This document shows positions 35,819 through 44,606 of a stretch of 64,000 nucleotides of DNA, piece by piece. The first letter of the stretch is position 1, and every line of letters begins with the position of its first letter. The position numbers and the translations under genes are program-made. The DNA is from Psychrobacter celer (GTDB lineage Bacteria > Pseudomonadota > Gammaproteobacteria > Pseudomonadales > Moraxellaceae), in NCBI RefSeq assembly GCF_016107555.1, contig NZ_JABASU010000004.1, forward strand, positions 62,001 through 126,000, read 5' to 3'. The notes beneath the pieces are model-generated. The model ran no database searches, was not told the DNA's origin, and saw only the letters and a program-made list of their open reading frames with translations.

Positions 35819-36784
35819 TTACACATTTCTCGAGCTCTTAGCTGCCTGCGCCGCCGTCTTATAGGTATCGGCCGCATTGGTAGCATTGGCGCTCACTGGT
35901 AGCTCAGGCGCAGCCGCGAGACGTGCCGATTTGGCAAATTTGCGCGCTTGCATCTTGGTCATGACCTGCTGAATCAGTAGTGTCACCAGCGCCAGTGCCG
36001 CAAGCAGGCTTGATAAGGCAAAAGCGGCGGTAAAGTTATAATCGTTATAAGCAATCTCGACCAGTAGTGGCATGGTATTGGTCTCACCGCGAATATGACC
36101 GGACACTACGCTGACTGCACCAAACTCGCCCATCGCTCGGGCATTGGTCAAAATCAAACCATAAAGCAGCGCCCATTTGATATTGGGCAAGGTGACATGC
36201 CAAAAAGTCTGCCAACCACTCGCACCCAATGTCAGCGCCGCTTGCTCCTCACTATCGCCTTGCGTCTGCATCAGCGGTATCAGCTCACGTGCCACAAATG
36301 GGAAGGTGACAAACAATGTCGCCAATACAATGCCTGGTACCGCATATATCACCTGAAAACCCATACTCTCAAGCCAGCCGCCCACAGTAGAGTTGAGACC
36401 AAATAACAACACAAACATGAGGCCTGCGACCACAGGTGATACCGAAAATGGCAAATCAAGCAAGGTGGTGACCAGCTGCTTACCTTTAAACTGATAACGT
36501 GTCACCAGCCAAGCAATCGCAATACCCAGCACCATATTGATCGGTAACACGATGCCGGCAGTGATCAAGGTCAGCTTAATCGCTTGCAAGGCCTCAGGAT
36601 CGACCAAGGAAGCAATATACAGCTGCCAGCCGTTTTTAAAGGCTTCATAAAACACCGCAAGTAGCGGCACGACCAGCATCACCACCATAAACAGCACAGC
36701 AATGGTAATAAAAGTGCGACGTATCCACGGTGTGTCTTTGGTCGCAGGGTTGCTTTGGTAATCATAGCTATTGGATATCTGCAT
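35819..36784 (-). CDS. cysW: Sulfate ABC importer permease CysW
   Basis: A 321-residue inner-membrane permease of the sulfate/thiosulfate importer. About six transmembrane helices lie between residues 25 and 285. The EAA loop that docks on CysA is visible in EEQAALTLGASGWQTFWHVTLPNI (about residues 180-203). MGEFGAVSVVSGHIRGETNTMPL is the block typical of CysW and CysT. A non-conserved Ala-rich C-terminal tail of about 35 residues (AAAPELPVSANATNAADT) extends it beyond the usual 290. AGGAG precedes the ATG, and the start follows the cysT stop by 1 base, suggesting translational coupling. Confidence 0.92.
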   Translation of the reverse strand: MQISNSYDYQSNPATKDTPWIRRTFITIAVLFMVVMLVVPLLAVFYEAFKNGWQLYIASLVDPEALQAIKLTLITAGIVLPINMVLGIAIAWLVTRYQFKGKQLVTTLLDLPFSVSPVVAGLMFVLLFGLNSTVGGWLESMGFQVIYAVPGIVLATLFVTFPFVARELIPLMQTQGDSEEQAALTLGASGWQTFWHVTLPNIKWALLYGLILTNARAMGEFGAVSVVSGHIRGETNTMPLLVEIAYNDYNFTAAFALSSLLAALALVTLLIQQVMTKMQARKFAKSARLAAAPELPVSANATNAADTYKTAAQAAKSSRNV

Positions 36785-36785
36785 A

Positions 36786-37670
36786 TCAGCGAGCTCCTAC
36801 GCGGCGAGACAGTTTCCACTGTGCGATATTGATGGTCAATAAGATGGTAAATGAAATCAGCAACATAAATAGTGCCACGGCTGATGCGCCCCCAACATCG
36901 AACTGCTCCAGCTTACTGATGATAATCAGCGGCAAAATCTCAGTTTCCATTGGGATGTTGCCGGCGATAAAGATCACCGAGCCATACTCACCTGTCGCAC
37001 GGGCAAACATCATCCCAGCGCCCATCAGTAAGGCTGGCATCATCTCAGGCAAGATCACTTTGCAAAACGTGGTCAAGCGATTGGCACCCAGTACCGCCGC
37101 TGCCTCTTCAAACTCAACCGACAGCTCAGCGAGTACCGGCTGCACCGCCCGCACGATAAATGGAAAGCTGACCACCACCAAAGCCAGCCAAATACCTAAA
37201 GGTGTAAAGGCCACTTGAATATCAAACTTGGCAAACCATTGACCTATTAGGCCGTTGGGCGCGTACAGGGTAGCAAGCGAGATACCCGTCACCGCCGTCG
37301 GCAGCGCAAACGGCAGATCCACCAAGGCATTGATTAAGGATTTGCCCCAAAACTCATAACGCACTAGCACCCAAGCGACCAAGGTACCAAACACCATATT
37401 GGTCAGCATCGCTGCAAACGCCATCCACAAGCTCAGCTTGATCGCAGCCGTCACCTGTGGTTGGCTGATGGCCTGCCAAAATCCCGTCCAGCCCATTTGC
37501 GTCGTGGTATAGGCCATCATGGCAAACGGCAGTACCACCAGTAGCGATAAGCTAAAAACCGTGATACCCATGCTCAGCCCAAACCCTGGCAGCACGTTGC
37601 GCTGACGCATACGGGTCAGCCAGCCTTTTTTGGCAGGGGCTTTGTGGGCGGATGAAGCGGTTGCACTCAT
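36786..37670 (-). CDS. cysT: Sulfate ABC importer permease CysT (CysU)
   Basis: A 294-residue permease that pairs with CysW to form the sulfate channel. The basic N-terminus (KKGWLTRMRQRNVLPGFG) is cytoplasmic; about six helices follow, beginning with ITVFSLSLLVVLPFAMMAY. The EAA docking loop is EEAAAVLGANRLTTFCKVILPEM (about residues 188-210), and ATGEYGSVIFIAGNIPMETEI is the family block. AGGAC precedes the ATG. It is the second gene after sbp, separated by 206 bases containing a hairpin, which may set the relative amounts of binding protein and permease. Confidence 0.92.
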   Translation of the reverse strand: MSATASSAHKAPAKKGWLTRMRQRNVLPGFGLSMGITVFSLSLLVVLPFAMMAYTTTQMGWTGFWQAISQPQVTAAIKLSLWMAFAAMLTNMVFGTLVAWVLVRYEFWGKSLINALVDLPFALPTAVTGISLATLYAPNGLIGQWFAKFDIQVAFTPLGIWLALVVVSFPFIVRAVQPVLAELSVEFEEAAAVLGANRLTTFCKVILPEMMPALLMGAGMMFARATGEYGSVIFIAGNIPMETEILPLIIISKLEQFDVGGASAVALFMLLISFTILLTINIAQWKLSRRVGAR

Positions 37671-37766
37671 AGTGATGTCCTATTGCCTAACGAATGGTAC
37701 GTAACAAAATATTGAGCAATCTACTTAATAATAATTATGCTGGGTCAGCTGAGCTTACGGTATAAA

Positions 37767-37799
37767 GGACATGGTGTAGATGACCATGTCCTTTTTTTT
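37767..37799. terminator. Hairpin between sbp and cysT
   Basis: Arms GGACATGGT and ACCATGTCC flank a 7-base loop. The eight-base T run is on the plus strand, although both neighbours are on the minus strand, where only TTTATA follows. In the transcribed direction it may act as a partial terminator or an RNA-stabilising stem that keeps sbp mRNA more abundant than the permease part. The rest of this gap has no gene. Confidence 0.6.
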
Positions 37800-37876
37800 G
37801 TTTACCACGGCTTCTCTTGCACTAGAGTATCGCTCTAGGTGCTGCGCTGCCTATTGTTTACTGCAGTGCTTACTGT

Positions 37877-38971
37877 TTACTGCGGTGCATTGATCGCTAA
37901 TTGATCAAAGACGCCATTGTCACTAAAGTAAGTGCCCATGATCTCATCCCATGAACCAAAAACATCATTTGGACGGAAAGTCTCAACCGGTGGCAGTTTG
38001 TCACTGTTTTTATCGAGTACGCTTTGTACGCTCGGACGCAAGTATAGATCAGCAGCCAATTGCTGGGCCGGCTCGCTCCACAAATAGTCCAAGTAGGCTT
38101 TTGCTGCATCAGTGGTGCCTTTTTTGTCCGTGACGGCTTTTACAATGGCCACAGGGCTTTCTGACTTGATCGAGTATTTTGGATAGACGATGTCCACTTG
38201 ACCAGCACCAAAATCAGTCGCCGCCAAGTTGGCTTCGTTTTCAAAGGTCACTAATACATCGCCAATACCGCGCTGTACAAAGGTTGTGGTTGCTGCACGG
38301 CCACCGTTTTCGTAGACTTTGACGTTTTTGAGCATCTCTTTTACGTAGTTTTTGGCTGGTGCCTCTTCGTTATTAAACGCATGCAGACCATAACCATAAG
38401 CGCCTAAGAAGGCATAACGACCATTGCCCGTGACTTTTGGATTGGCCATAACGATCTCAAGACCGTCTTGAGTCAAATCTTCCCAGTCATTGATGCCTTT
38501 TGGATTGTCTTTACGTACCAAAAACACGATGGTGCTGGTAAAAGGCACGGCATTATCAGGGAATTTGCTCTCCCAGTCTGACTCAACCAAACCCTCTTTT
38601 TCTAGTAGCTCGATATCAGAGCCTTGGTTCATAGTGGCGACGTCGGCTTGTAGACCATTGGCCACTGACAAGGCTTGCTTACTTGAGCCGCCATGCGACT
38701 GTTTGACGGTGATGGTGCTATTTGGGTGCTCGCTTTGGTAGTGCTCTACAAATAGCGGGTTGTAATCTTTATAGAAATTACGGGCAACGTCATAAGAGAC
38801 GTTGAGCAGCTCGATGTTTTGACCTTCTGCAGCCGCCGTATCATCAGCGTTTGTGGTGTCGACTGCATCATTATTGCTGCAGCCAGCCAGACCTAAGCTC
38901 AAGGCTATGCCTGCAATGCTGAGAGCGCTGCGAGTTTTACTTTTTTGTTGATATGGGGCGGCGTATGTCAT
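37877..38971 (-). CDS. sbp: Sulfate-binding lipoprotein (Sbp/CysP family)
   Basis: A 364-residue solute-binding protein that delivers sulfate to CysTWA. A signal sequence ends in SLGLAGCSNN, a good lipobox with Cys at about residue 31, so it is probably anchored to the membrane rather than free in the periplasm as in E. coli. An acidic linker (TTNADDTAAAEG) follows. The conserved opening LLNVSYDVARNFYKDYNPLF, QSHGGSSKQALSV and VFLVRKDNPKGINDWEDL match the family; GNGRYAFLGAYGYG is the ligand-lobe segment. TGAGGA precedes the ATG. It is the first gene of the sulfate import operon. Confidence 0.92.
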   Translation of the reverse strand: MTYAAPYQQKSKTRSALSIAGIALSLGLAGCSNNDAVDTTNADDTAAAEGQNIELLNVSYDVARNFYKDYNPLFVEHYQSEHPNSTITVKQSHGGSSKQALSVANGLQADVATMNQGSDIELLEKEGLVESDWESKFPDNAVPFTSTIVFLVRKDNPKGINDWEDLTQDGLEIVMANPKVTGNGRYAFLGAYGYGLHAFNNEEAPAKNYVKEMLKNVKVYENGGRAATTTFVQRGIGDVLVTFENEANLAATDFGAGQVDIVYPKYSIKSESPVAIVKAVTDKKGTTDAAKAYLDYLWSEPAQQLAADLYLRPSVQSVLDKNSDKLPPVETFRPNDVFGSWDEIMGTYFSDNGVFDQLAINAPQ

Positions 38972-39259
38972 ACTTTCCTCAAAGATGCTGTTAGGTAATG
39001 CAAGTATGCTAACAGCGCCATCTTATTATGTTTAATGATGAATATGCGTATGTTATTACCAAAAGGGAATAACCAAAGGATAAAGCCAGCCTTATCAAGC
39101 GTTTATAAAATACAGCTGAGCACAGAAACAATAAAAGCATTAACAGATACTGTTAAGCAAGTTATGGTATTGCTTGAGCTATAGACGAGCTGGTCGCTAA
39201 GGGCTACTATCTTTGATAAATCTTTACCCACTCTTATTACTCACTTAAAAGGTACTTAA

Positions 39260-39775
39260 ATGATCGCATCTTTGACTCGTTTTTCTCGTGTATTGGCAGC
39301 AGGGACGACAGCCGCCATCACCATGTTGAGCTTAAGCGCTTGCAACAACGTGACACCCGTCATGCCAAACATGCCCATCACTCAGCCTGAGCAAGCCGCT
39401 GCGCCTATGGTGCAAGCAGTAGTTGGCGATTATGCCGATGCAGGTTATGAAAACCGCAGCCAAGGCTATGACTGGGTGGGCGTGATGGTACGATCGGCGG
39501 GCAATGAGCAGATCAATATCAAGGTACGTGCACGTAGCGACATCAAAAAACCAACGTGTCAGTTTGACGGCACCGCCAGCTTAATGGGGCAAGACAAAGC
39601 ACACGGTGTGATTTTTCAAACCAAGGTCAATGACAGCACGGCGTTTTTTCAGTTTAAAGATGATATCCTGACCATTGATAGCCAAGATAAGTACGCGCTG
39701 AATTATTTTTGTTCGGGTGGAGCTTCACTCGTTGGCGACTATCAGAAGCTTTCAAGCGATTTGGAACTAACCTAA
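39260..39775 (+). CDS. Putative lipoprotein of unknown function
   Basis: A 171-residue predicted lipoprotein. The signal peptide ends with TMLSLSACNN, a good lipobox with Cys at about residue 28. A Pro/Met/Gln-rich linker (PVMPNMPITQPEQ) leads to a domain of about 120 residues, with AVVGDYADAGYENRSQGYDWVGVMV, then KPTCQFDGTASL and ALNYFCSGGASLVGDY; the two Cys may pair. The alternating pattern suggests a small beta-barrel or lipocalin-like fold, but I cannot name the family. AAGG precedes the ATG. It lies between the sulfate importer and sat, divergent from sbp, and ends in a bidirectional terminator. Confidence 0.6.
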   Translation: MIASLTRFSRVLAAGTTAAITMLSLSACNNVTPVMPNMPITQPEQAAAPMVQAVVGDYADAGYENRSQGYDWVGVMVRSAGNEQINIKVRARSDIKKPTCQFDGTASLMGQDKAHGVIFQTKVNDSTAFFQFKDDILTIDSQDKYALNYFCSGGASLVGDYQKLSSDLELT

Positions 39776-39813
39776 ACGTATTACTTTTGAACTGCCAATC
39801 TTTAACAACAAAT

Positions 39814-39850
39814 AAAAAAGGTGCCAGATTTATATTCTGCCACCTTTTTT
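39814..39850. terminator. Bidirectional terminator between the lipoprotein gene and sat
   Basis: Arms AAAAAAGGTGCCAGA and TCTGCCACCTTTTTT pair with one mismatch around a 7-base loop, with T runs on both strands. It serves the convergent lipoprotein and sat genes. Confidence 0.8.
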
Positions 39851-39884
39851 TATGAGTGATGTTTATCAAAAAATCAATTTTTCT

Positions 39885-41138
39885 CTATACCGCAGATGCA
39901 CCAGTTAACTTGACCTCAGCACGTTGGTCTTTTGCGATACCGGCGTAGTAGTTGCGCAAAATCTCTAGCACTTCTGGACGGCTAAAGTTGTCGGGTACCT
40001 CCAGATCTTCTGATAGCGCCTTACGCAGTTTAGTGCCTGAGACTTTGACGTGCTCAGAGGCATCATGCGGGCAGGTCTTATCAGACGCCATGGCGCTACA
40101 AGCATTACACCAAAACGTCCAGCCAATTTTTAGCGGCTGGGTGATGAGATCGTCTTTGCCAACCTGTTCAAAAATGGTTTGAGCATCAAACGCGCCATAG
40201 TAATCGCCCACACCAGCATGGTCGCGACCAACGATCAGATGACTACAGCCATAGTTTTGGCGGAATAACGCATGTAATAAGGCTTCACGTGGCCCAGCAT
40301 AGCGCATATCGAGCGGATAGCCTGCCTGAATGACGGTATCTTTCTTAAAGTAATTATCAATCAAGGTTTTGATGGCTTCTTGACGCACTTCTGCTGGAAT
40401 GTCACCTGGTTTTAGTGCGCCGAGCAATGAATGAATCATAACGCCATCGCAGATCTCAATTGCGATTTTGGCCAGATATTCATGTGAGCGGTGCATCGGG
40501 TTACGCGTTTGGAAAGCCGCCACAGTCTTCCAGTTTTTCTCTTCAAAGATTTGACGTGTTTGCGCGGGCGTTTTATAGATACCAGGATAACGCGTTGGGA
40601 ACTCGCCCTCGCTCAGTACTTCTACGCTACCTGCAATATTGACATCATCTTGATCCAATACTTGCTGGACGCCTGGATGCTCTGGATCTGTAGTGGTAAA
40701 TACTTGCTGACACTCGTGTTCTTTATCAATGGTATAGGTCTCTTCTACTGTTAAGATGCCCATAACTTCGCCATCTTGTGCGACCAATGCGACTTTGTCG
40801 CCTTGACTCAAACTATCCGCCGTCGCTTTTGGCGCAGACAAGGTGATCGGAATCGGCCAAAACAAGCCAACGTTGTCACCGCTTTGCAGACGCATGTCAT
40901 CGACCACCCCTTGCCAGTCGGCCTGATTCATAAAACCATTTAGCGGCGTAAAACCGCCAATACCGAGCATGATTAAATCGCCACGCTCACGTGAGCTGAG
41001 GGTAATCGTCGGCAAAGTGCTGGCAAGTTTTAGTGCTTGATGGCGCGCCTCACCTTTTAGCAATAGCGGCTTAAGCTCCTTGCTACCATGTGGCGGTACA
41101 AGTTTTGATGTCTGGTTAGGCGTAGTAGTAGATGTCAT
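39885..41138 (-). CDS. sat: Sulfate adenylyltransferase (homo-oligomeric ATP sulfurylase)
   Basis: A 417-residue ATP sulfurylase of the Sat type that converts sulfate and ATP to adenylyl sulfate (APS). The start at 41138 (MTSTTTPN) has AAGG upstream; a longer frame to 41177 adds unrelated residues. Active-site motifs are [12 protein letters not shown] (QxRN and HxxH) and [14 protein letters not shown] Cys set in [15 protein letters not shown] with a nearby His resembles the zinc site of Sat enzymes from bacteria. It belongs to a different family from CysD/CysN, used by enterobacteria for the same step. It is divergent from cysI, sharing a 257-base control region. Confidence 0.92.
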   Translation of the reverse strand: MTSTTTPNQTSKLVPPHGSKELKPLLLKGEARHQALKLASTLPTITLSSRERGDLIMLGIGGFTPLNGFMNQADWQGVVDDMRLQSGDNVGLFWPIPITLSAPKATADSLSQGDKVALVAQDGEVMGILTVEETYTIDKEHECQQVFTTTDPEHPGVQQVLDQDDVNIAGSVEVLSEGEFPTRYPGIYKTPAQTRQIFEEKNWKTVAAFQTRNPMHRSHEYLAKIAIEICDGVMIHSLLGALKPGDIPAEVRQEAIKTLIDNYFKKDTVIQAGYPLDMRYAGPREALLHALFRQNYGCSHLIVGRDHAGVGDYYGAFDAQTIFEQVGKDDLITQPLKIGWTFWCNACSAMASDKTCPHDASEHVKVSGTKLRKALSEDLEVPDNFSRPEVLEILRNYYAGIAKDQRAEVKLTGASAV

Positions 41139-41395
41139 GTTTTTAACCTTATAGCCGCGAATAAATCGAATAGGCATAGGCTACCGAACTTTGATTATGA
41201 AAATTTATGCTGACTTTGGATATGGATATGTCTTAAAGGAATTTATGTTTATAGAGGCAAGCTTATATGATGTGACACTCAATGATTCAATGATTGACCT
41301 TGAGACACTTTTTAGTTTAGTAAACAAAAAAACAGTACACACGCAAATCATTTTCGTCGCCGCATTTATGTTTAAAACAAAATTGAGATTACGTC

Positions 41396-43081
41396 ATGTA
41401 TCAATATAATTACGCTGACCAAACCTTGGTAGAAGAACGAGTCGCCCAGTTTCGCGACCAAACTGAGCGATTTTTGGCAGGTGAGCTGCCAGAAGAGCAG
41501 TATTTGCCACTGCGGTTGCAAAACGGCTTGTATATCCAGCGTTATGCACCGATGCTCCGTATTGCCATTCCTTACGGCTTGCTTGCCAGCTATCAGCTAC
41601 GCAAATTGGCTGAGATTACCCGTAAGTATGATAAAGGTTATGGGCACATGACCACCCGTACCAATATTCAGCTGAACTGGCCAAAACTAGAAGAAGTGCC
41701 AGACATTTTGGCAGAATTGGCAACGGTACAGATGCATGCCATTCAAACCTCAGGCAACTGTATCCGTAATACCACAACCGATCCTTACGCTGGTATCCAT
41801 AAGGAAGAAATCGCTGACCCACGCCCTTATTGTGAGATTATCCGTCAGTGGTCAACCTTTCATCCTGAGTTTGCCTTTTTACCGCGTAAATTTAAAATTG
41901 CCGTCATTGGTACGGCAAAAGACCGCGCGGCAACGCAGGTGCATGATATCGGACTGCATTTAAAGAAAAATGAAGCAGGCGAGCTTGGCTTTGAAGTGAT
42001 AGTTGGTGGCGGTCTTGGGCGTACGCCCGTGATTGGCAAAACCATCAATACATTTTTACCGCGCCAGCATCTGCTTAGCTATTTAGATGCGATTTTGCGT
42101 GTCTATAATCTGCATGGTCGCCGCGACAATAAATTCAAAGCGCGTATCAAGATATTGGTCGATAGCATGGGCGGCCCGGCGTTTGCCAAATTGGTCGATG
42201 CCGAATGGGAAGCCAATATCAAAGATGGGCCGTTGACCTTGACCGATGCCAACTTTGACAAGGCCAGCAGCTATTTCACTGAGCCTGATTATCTCAGCTT
42301 TGATGCGCTACAGGTACAGTCGGACTTGCAGCAGCAACTAGAGGCTGATAAAGACTTTGCCAATTGGTATCAGCAAAATACCGTGGCGCATAAAATCGCA
42401 GGCTACCGCGCAGTGGTCATTTCGTTAAAAGCGGGCTTGGTCGACGGACGCTACGTACCGTCAGGTGATATTACTGAGTCGCAAATGGACGCCCTCGCCG
42501 ACCTCGCTGACGAACATAGCTTTGGCGAGCTGCGCGGTACTTATCAGCAAAATCTGGTCTTTGCCGATGTACAAACCAATCGCTTGTACGAGCTATGGCA
42601 GCAGCTGGCGGCGCTACATTTGGCCCGTCCAAATATCAACACCCTAACCGATATGATCGTCTGCCCAGGTTGGGATTATTGCTCGCTGGCCAATGCGACT
42701 ACGCATAATATTGCTGAGCAAATCGAAAAGCAGTTTGATGATTTGGATTACTTGTATGATCTTGGTGATATTCGCCTGAACATGTCAGGCTGCATGAATG
42801 CCTGCGCCCATCACCATACCGGCGATATCGGTATCCTTGGGGTCGATAAAAAAGGTGAATACTGGTATCAAATCAGCCTTGGCGGTAACTCTAGCAACGA
42901 CGCCAAACTCGGTAAGATATTGGGCAAGGCTGTACCAACCGATGCCGTAGCAACGACGATACAAAAGATAATCGACGTCTACCTTGAGCAGCGCGTCAGT
43001 AATGACAATGATGTCGAAGGCTTTGGTGACTTAGTTGACCGTATTGGTATTGCCCCTTTTAAGGAGAAGGTCTATGGCTAA
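41396..43081 (+). CDS. cysI: Sulfite reductase haemoprotein (nitrite/sulfite reductase family)
   Basis: A 561-residue sirohaem and [4Fe-4S] reductase that takes sulfite to sulfide with six electrons. The cluster/sirohaem cysteines are in CPGWDYC (about residues 422-428) and SGCMNACAHH (about 464-473). The sirohaem-contacting arginines lie in the N-terminal half, for example in YGHMTTRTNIQLNW. ATTDPYAG-like TTTDPYAG is also typical. It is the single-chain type found with a DUF934 partner; no CysJ flavoprotein is present in the window, so electrons may come from another reductase or ferredoxin. Its stop overlaps the DUF934 start by 8 bases. Confidence 0.9.
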   Translation: MYQYNYADQTLVEERVAQFRDQTERFLAGELPEEQYLPLRLQNGLYIQRYAPMLRIAIPYGLLASYQLRKLAEITRKYDKGYGHMTTRTNIQLNWPKLEEVPDILAELATVQMHAIQTSGNCIRNTTTDPYAGIHKEEIADPRPYCEIIRQWSTFHPEFAFLPRKFKIAVIGTAKDRAATQVHDIGLHLKKNEAGELGFEVIVGGGLGRTPVIGKTINTFLPRQHLLSYLDAILRVYNLHGRRDNKFKARIKILVDSMGGPAFAKLVDAEWEANIKDGPLTLTDANFDKASSYFTEPDYLSFDALQVQSDLQQQLEADKDFANWYQQNTVAHKIAGYRAVVISLKAGLVDGRYVPSGDITESQMDALADLADEHSFGELRGTYQQNLVFADVQTNRLYELWQQLAALHLARPNINTLTDMIVCPGWDYCSLANATTHNIAEQIEKQFDDLDYLYDLGDIRLNMSGCMNACAHHHTGDIGILGVDKKGEYWYQISLGGNSSNDAKLGKILGKAVPTDAVATTIQKIIDVYLEQRVSNDNDVEGFGDLVDRIGIAPFKEKVYG

Positions 43082-43670
43082 TCATCATGTGTTCAATAGC
43101 GATGGCACCGATATCAGTGAGACTGACACTTGGCTTGCGCTTAGCACCAATGAGCTGCCTGATGGTATTACCCTGACCGATATATCACTGCTAGAGCTGC
43201 TGCAAAAACAAGAAAAACTCGAAGTCGTTTTACCGCTTGCTGATTTATTAGATGCTAAAGGCAATATTGCAGGCGGACTACTATTACAAGTACGTGAATT
43301 GTTAGCCAAGCATATCAGCCGTACCGGTGTCTGGGTGACATCCGATAGCGACACCGAAGTGCTGACGCGTATTCCAGAGTTTTTATTACAGCAAGATTTG
43401 ATTGTGATTCACGTTCCCGCTTTCACGGACGGACGTGGTTTTAGTTACGCCCAAACCTTACGCCAAATGGGCTATCAAGGCGAGATTCGTATGGCTGGCA
43501 AGTTTGGCCGCGATCAAATCGCCTATCTGCTACGCGCAGGCGCCGACAGTTTTGTGATAAGTGCGCATGATTTGCACTCTATTTCTGATATCAGCCAAGC
43601 ATTTAATGCGCTTGCCAGTAGTTATGACGGTCGAGATGCTTCAGCATTACCGATGTTCTCAAAAACCTAA
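43074..43670 (+). CDS. DUF934 protein, sulfite-reduction partner
   Basis: A 198-residue DUF934 protein. The ATG at 43074 (MANHHVF) has AAGGAGAAGG just upstream and overlaps the cysI stop by 8 bases, showing translational coupling; the longer frame from 43035 is unlikely. The C-terminal half has the family blocks VIHVPAFTDGRGFSYAQTLRQMGYQGEIRMAG and RDQIAYLLRAGADSF. DUF934 genes nearly always follow this kind of cysI in proteobacteria, and a role as an accessory or electron-transfer factor for sulfite reductase has been suggested; the mechanism is not established. Confidence 0.88.
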   Translation: MANHHVFNSDGTDISETDTWLALSTNELPDGITLTDISLLELLQKQEKLEVVLPLADLLDAKGNIAGGLLLQVRELLAKHISRTGVWVTSDSDTEVLTRIPEFLLQQDLIVIHVPAFTDGRGFSYAQTLRQMGYQGEIRMAGKFGRDQIAYLLRAGADSFVISAHDLHSISDISQAFNALASSYDGRDASALPMFSKT

Positions 43671-43721
43671 ACTCGATATTAAAGAACCATTTTTATAGTA
43701 ACAATTATTAAGGAATGTATT

Positions 43722-44360
43722 ATGAGCCAATTACACCCAAACCTAGATATAGACCAAGCCAATCAAGACTTAAAAGGTAAATCACCTGAGCAAATCGTTG
43801 AGTGGGCATTGACGCAAGCCAAAAACCCAATCATCACCACCAACTTCCGTCCTTATGAGTCAGCGATCTTGCATTTGGTTGCCAAGCAGCGCCCTGACAT
43901 CACGGTATTGTGGGTAGATTCAGGCTATAACACCGATGCGACCTATCAGTTTGCCAACAAATTGATTCGTGATCTTGATCTCAACGTTGTGACTTATATC
44001 CCAAAACAAACCGCTGCACACCGTGATTCAACCATGAATGGCATCCCAGGCATTGACAACCCGCAACATGGCGAGTTCACTGAACAAGTGAAACTTGAGC
44101 CATTCCGCCGTGCGCTAGACGAGCTAAAGCCTGACGTATGGTTCAACGCGATTCGTAAAGATCAAACGGAATTTCGCCAAGGTCTTGATGTGCTTAGCTT
44201 ATCAAAAGACGGCGTGTTAAAAGTTGCACCATTATTTGAAAAAACAGACGCGGATTTAGACGTCTATCTTGAAGAGCATGATTTGCCTAACGAGTTTGAT
44301 TACTTTGATCCAACCAAAGTTGAAGAAAGCCGTGAGTGTGGTCTGCATACGCAGTTGTAA
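43722..44360 (+). CDS. cysH: PAPS reductase CysH (thioredoxin-dependent type)
   Basis: A 212-residue enzyme reducing adenylyl sulfate substrates to sulfite. The nucleotide-binding part has TTNFRPYESAILHLV and WVDSGYNTDATYQFA; the basic AIRKDQTEFR corresponds to the substrate-binding arginine block; the nucleophilic Cys is in the closing ECGLHTQL. This Cys is the only one in the protein, so the paired Cys motifs that hold the [4Fe-4S] cluster in APS reductases are absent. It should therefore use PAPS, not APS. AAGGA precedes the ATG. It is the third gene of cysI-DUF934-cysH and ends at a terminator. Confidence 0.88.
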   Translation: MSQLHPNLDIDQANQDLKGKSPEQIVEWALTQAKNPIITTNFRPYESAILHLVAKQRPDITVLWVDSGYNTDATYQFANKLIRDLDLNVVTYIPKQTAAHRDSTMNGIPGIDNPQHGEFTEQVKLEPFRRALDELKPDVWFNAIRKDQTEFRQGLDVLSLSKDGVLKVAPLFEKTDADLDVYLEEHDLPNEFDYFDPTKVEESRECGLHTQL

Positions 44361-44400
44361 TCAAGCGTTACCGTCATTCATCGTTTAAAAAGCTCTGTTT

Positions 44401-44435
44401 AAAAGGCTCTTTTACTCTTATAAGAGAGCCTTTTT
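44401..44435 (+). terminator. Terminator after cysH
   Basis: Arms AAAAGGCTCT and AGAGCCTTTT with a T run follow the cysH stop by 40 bases. Confidence 0.8.
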
Positions 44436-44606
44436 GTCGCAAGCGCTCTTATCACTATTCCCTTCTCTATTCTACATTCCATCAAAAACTATAATAAATA
44501 TGACGAAAACGACTATGCTAATGCCAATTCACTGCATGAGACGTAGCGCCTGATACCTCATAATGGAAGCATATTTTACGACATTGAATACATAATTGGT
44601 GCTCCT

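Noticed and set aside
41191..41409. A 72-codon plus-strand ORF between sat and cysI
   Set aside because: It runs into the cysI start region, lies in the divergent control region and resembles nothing known.
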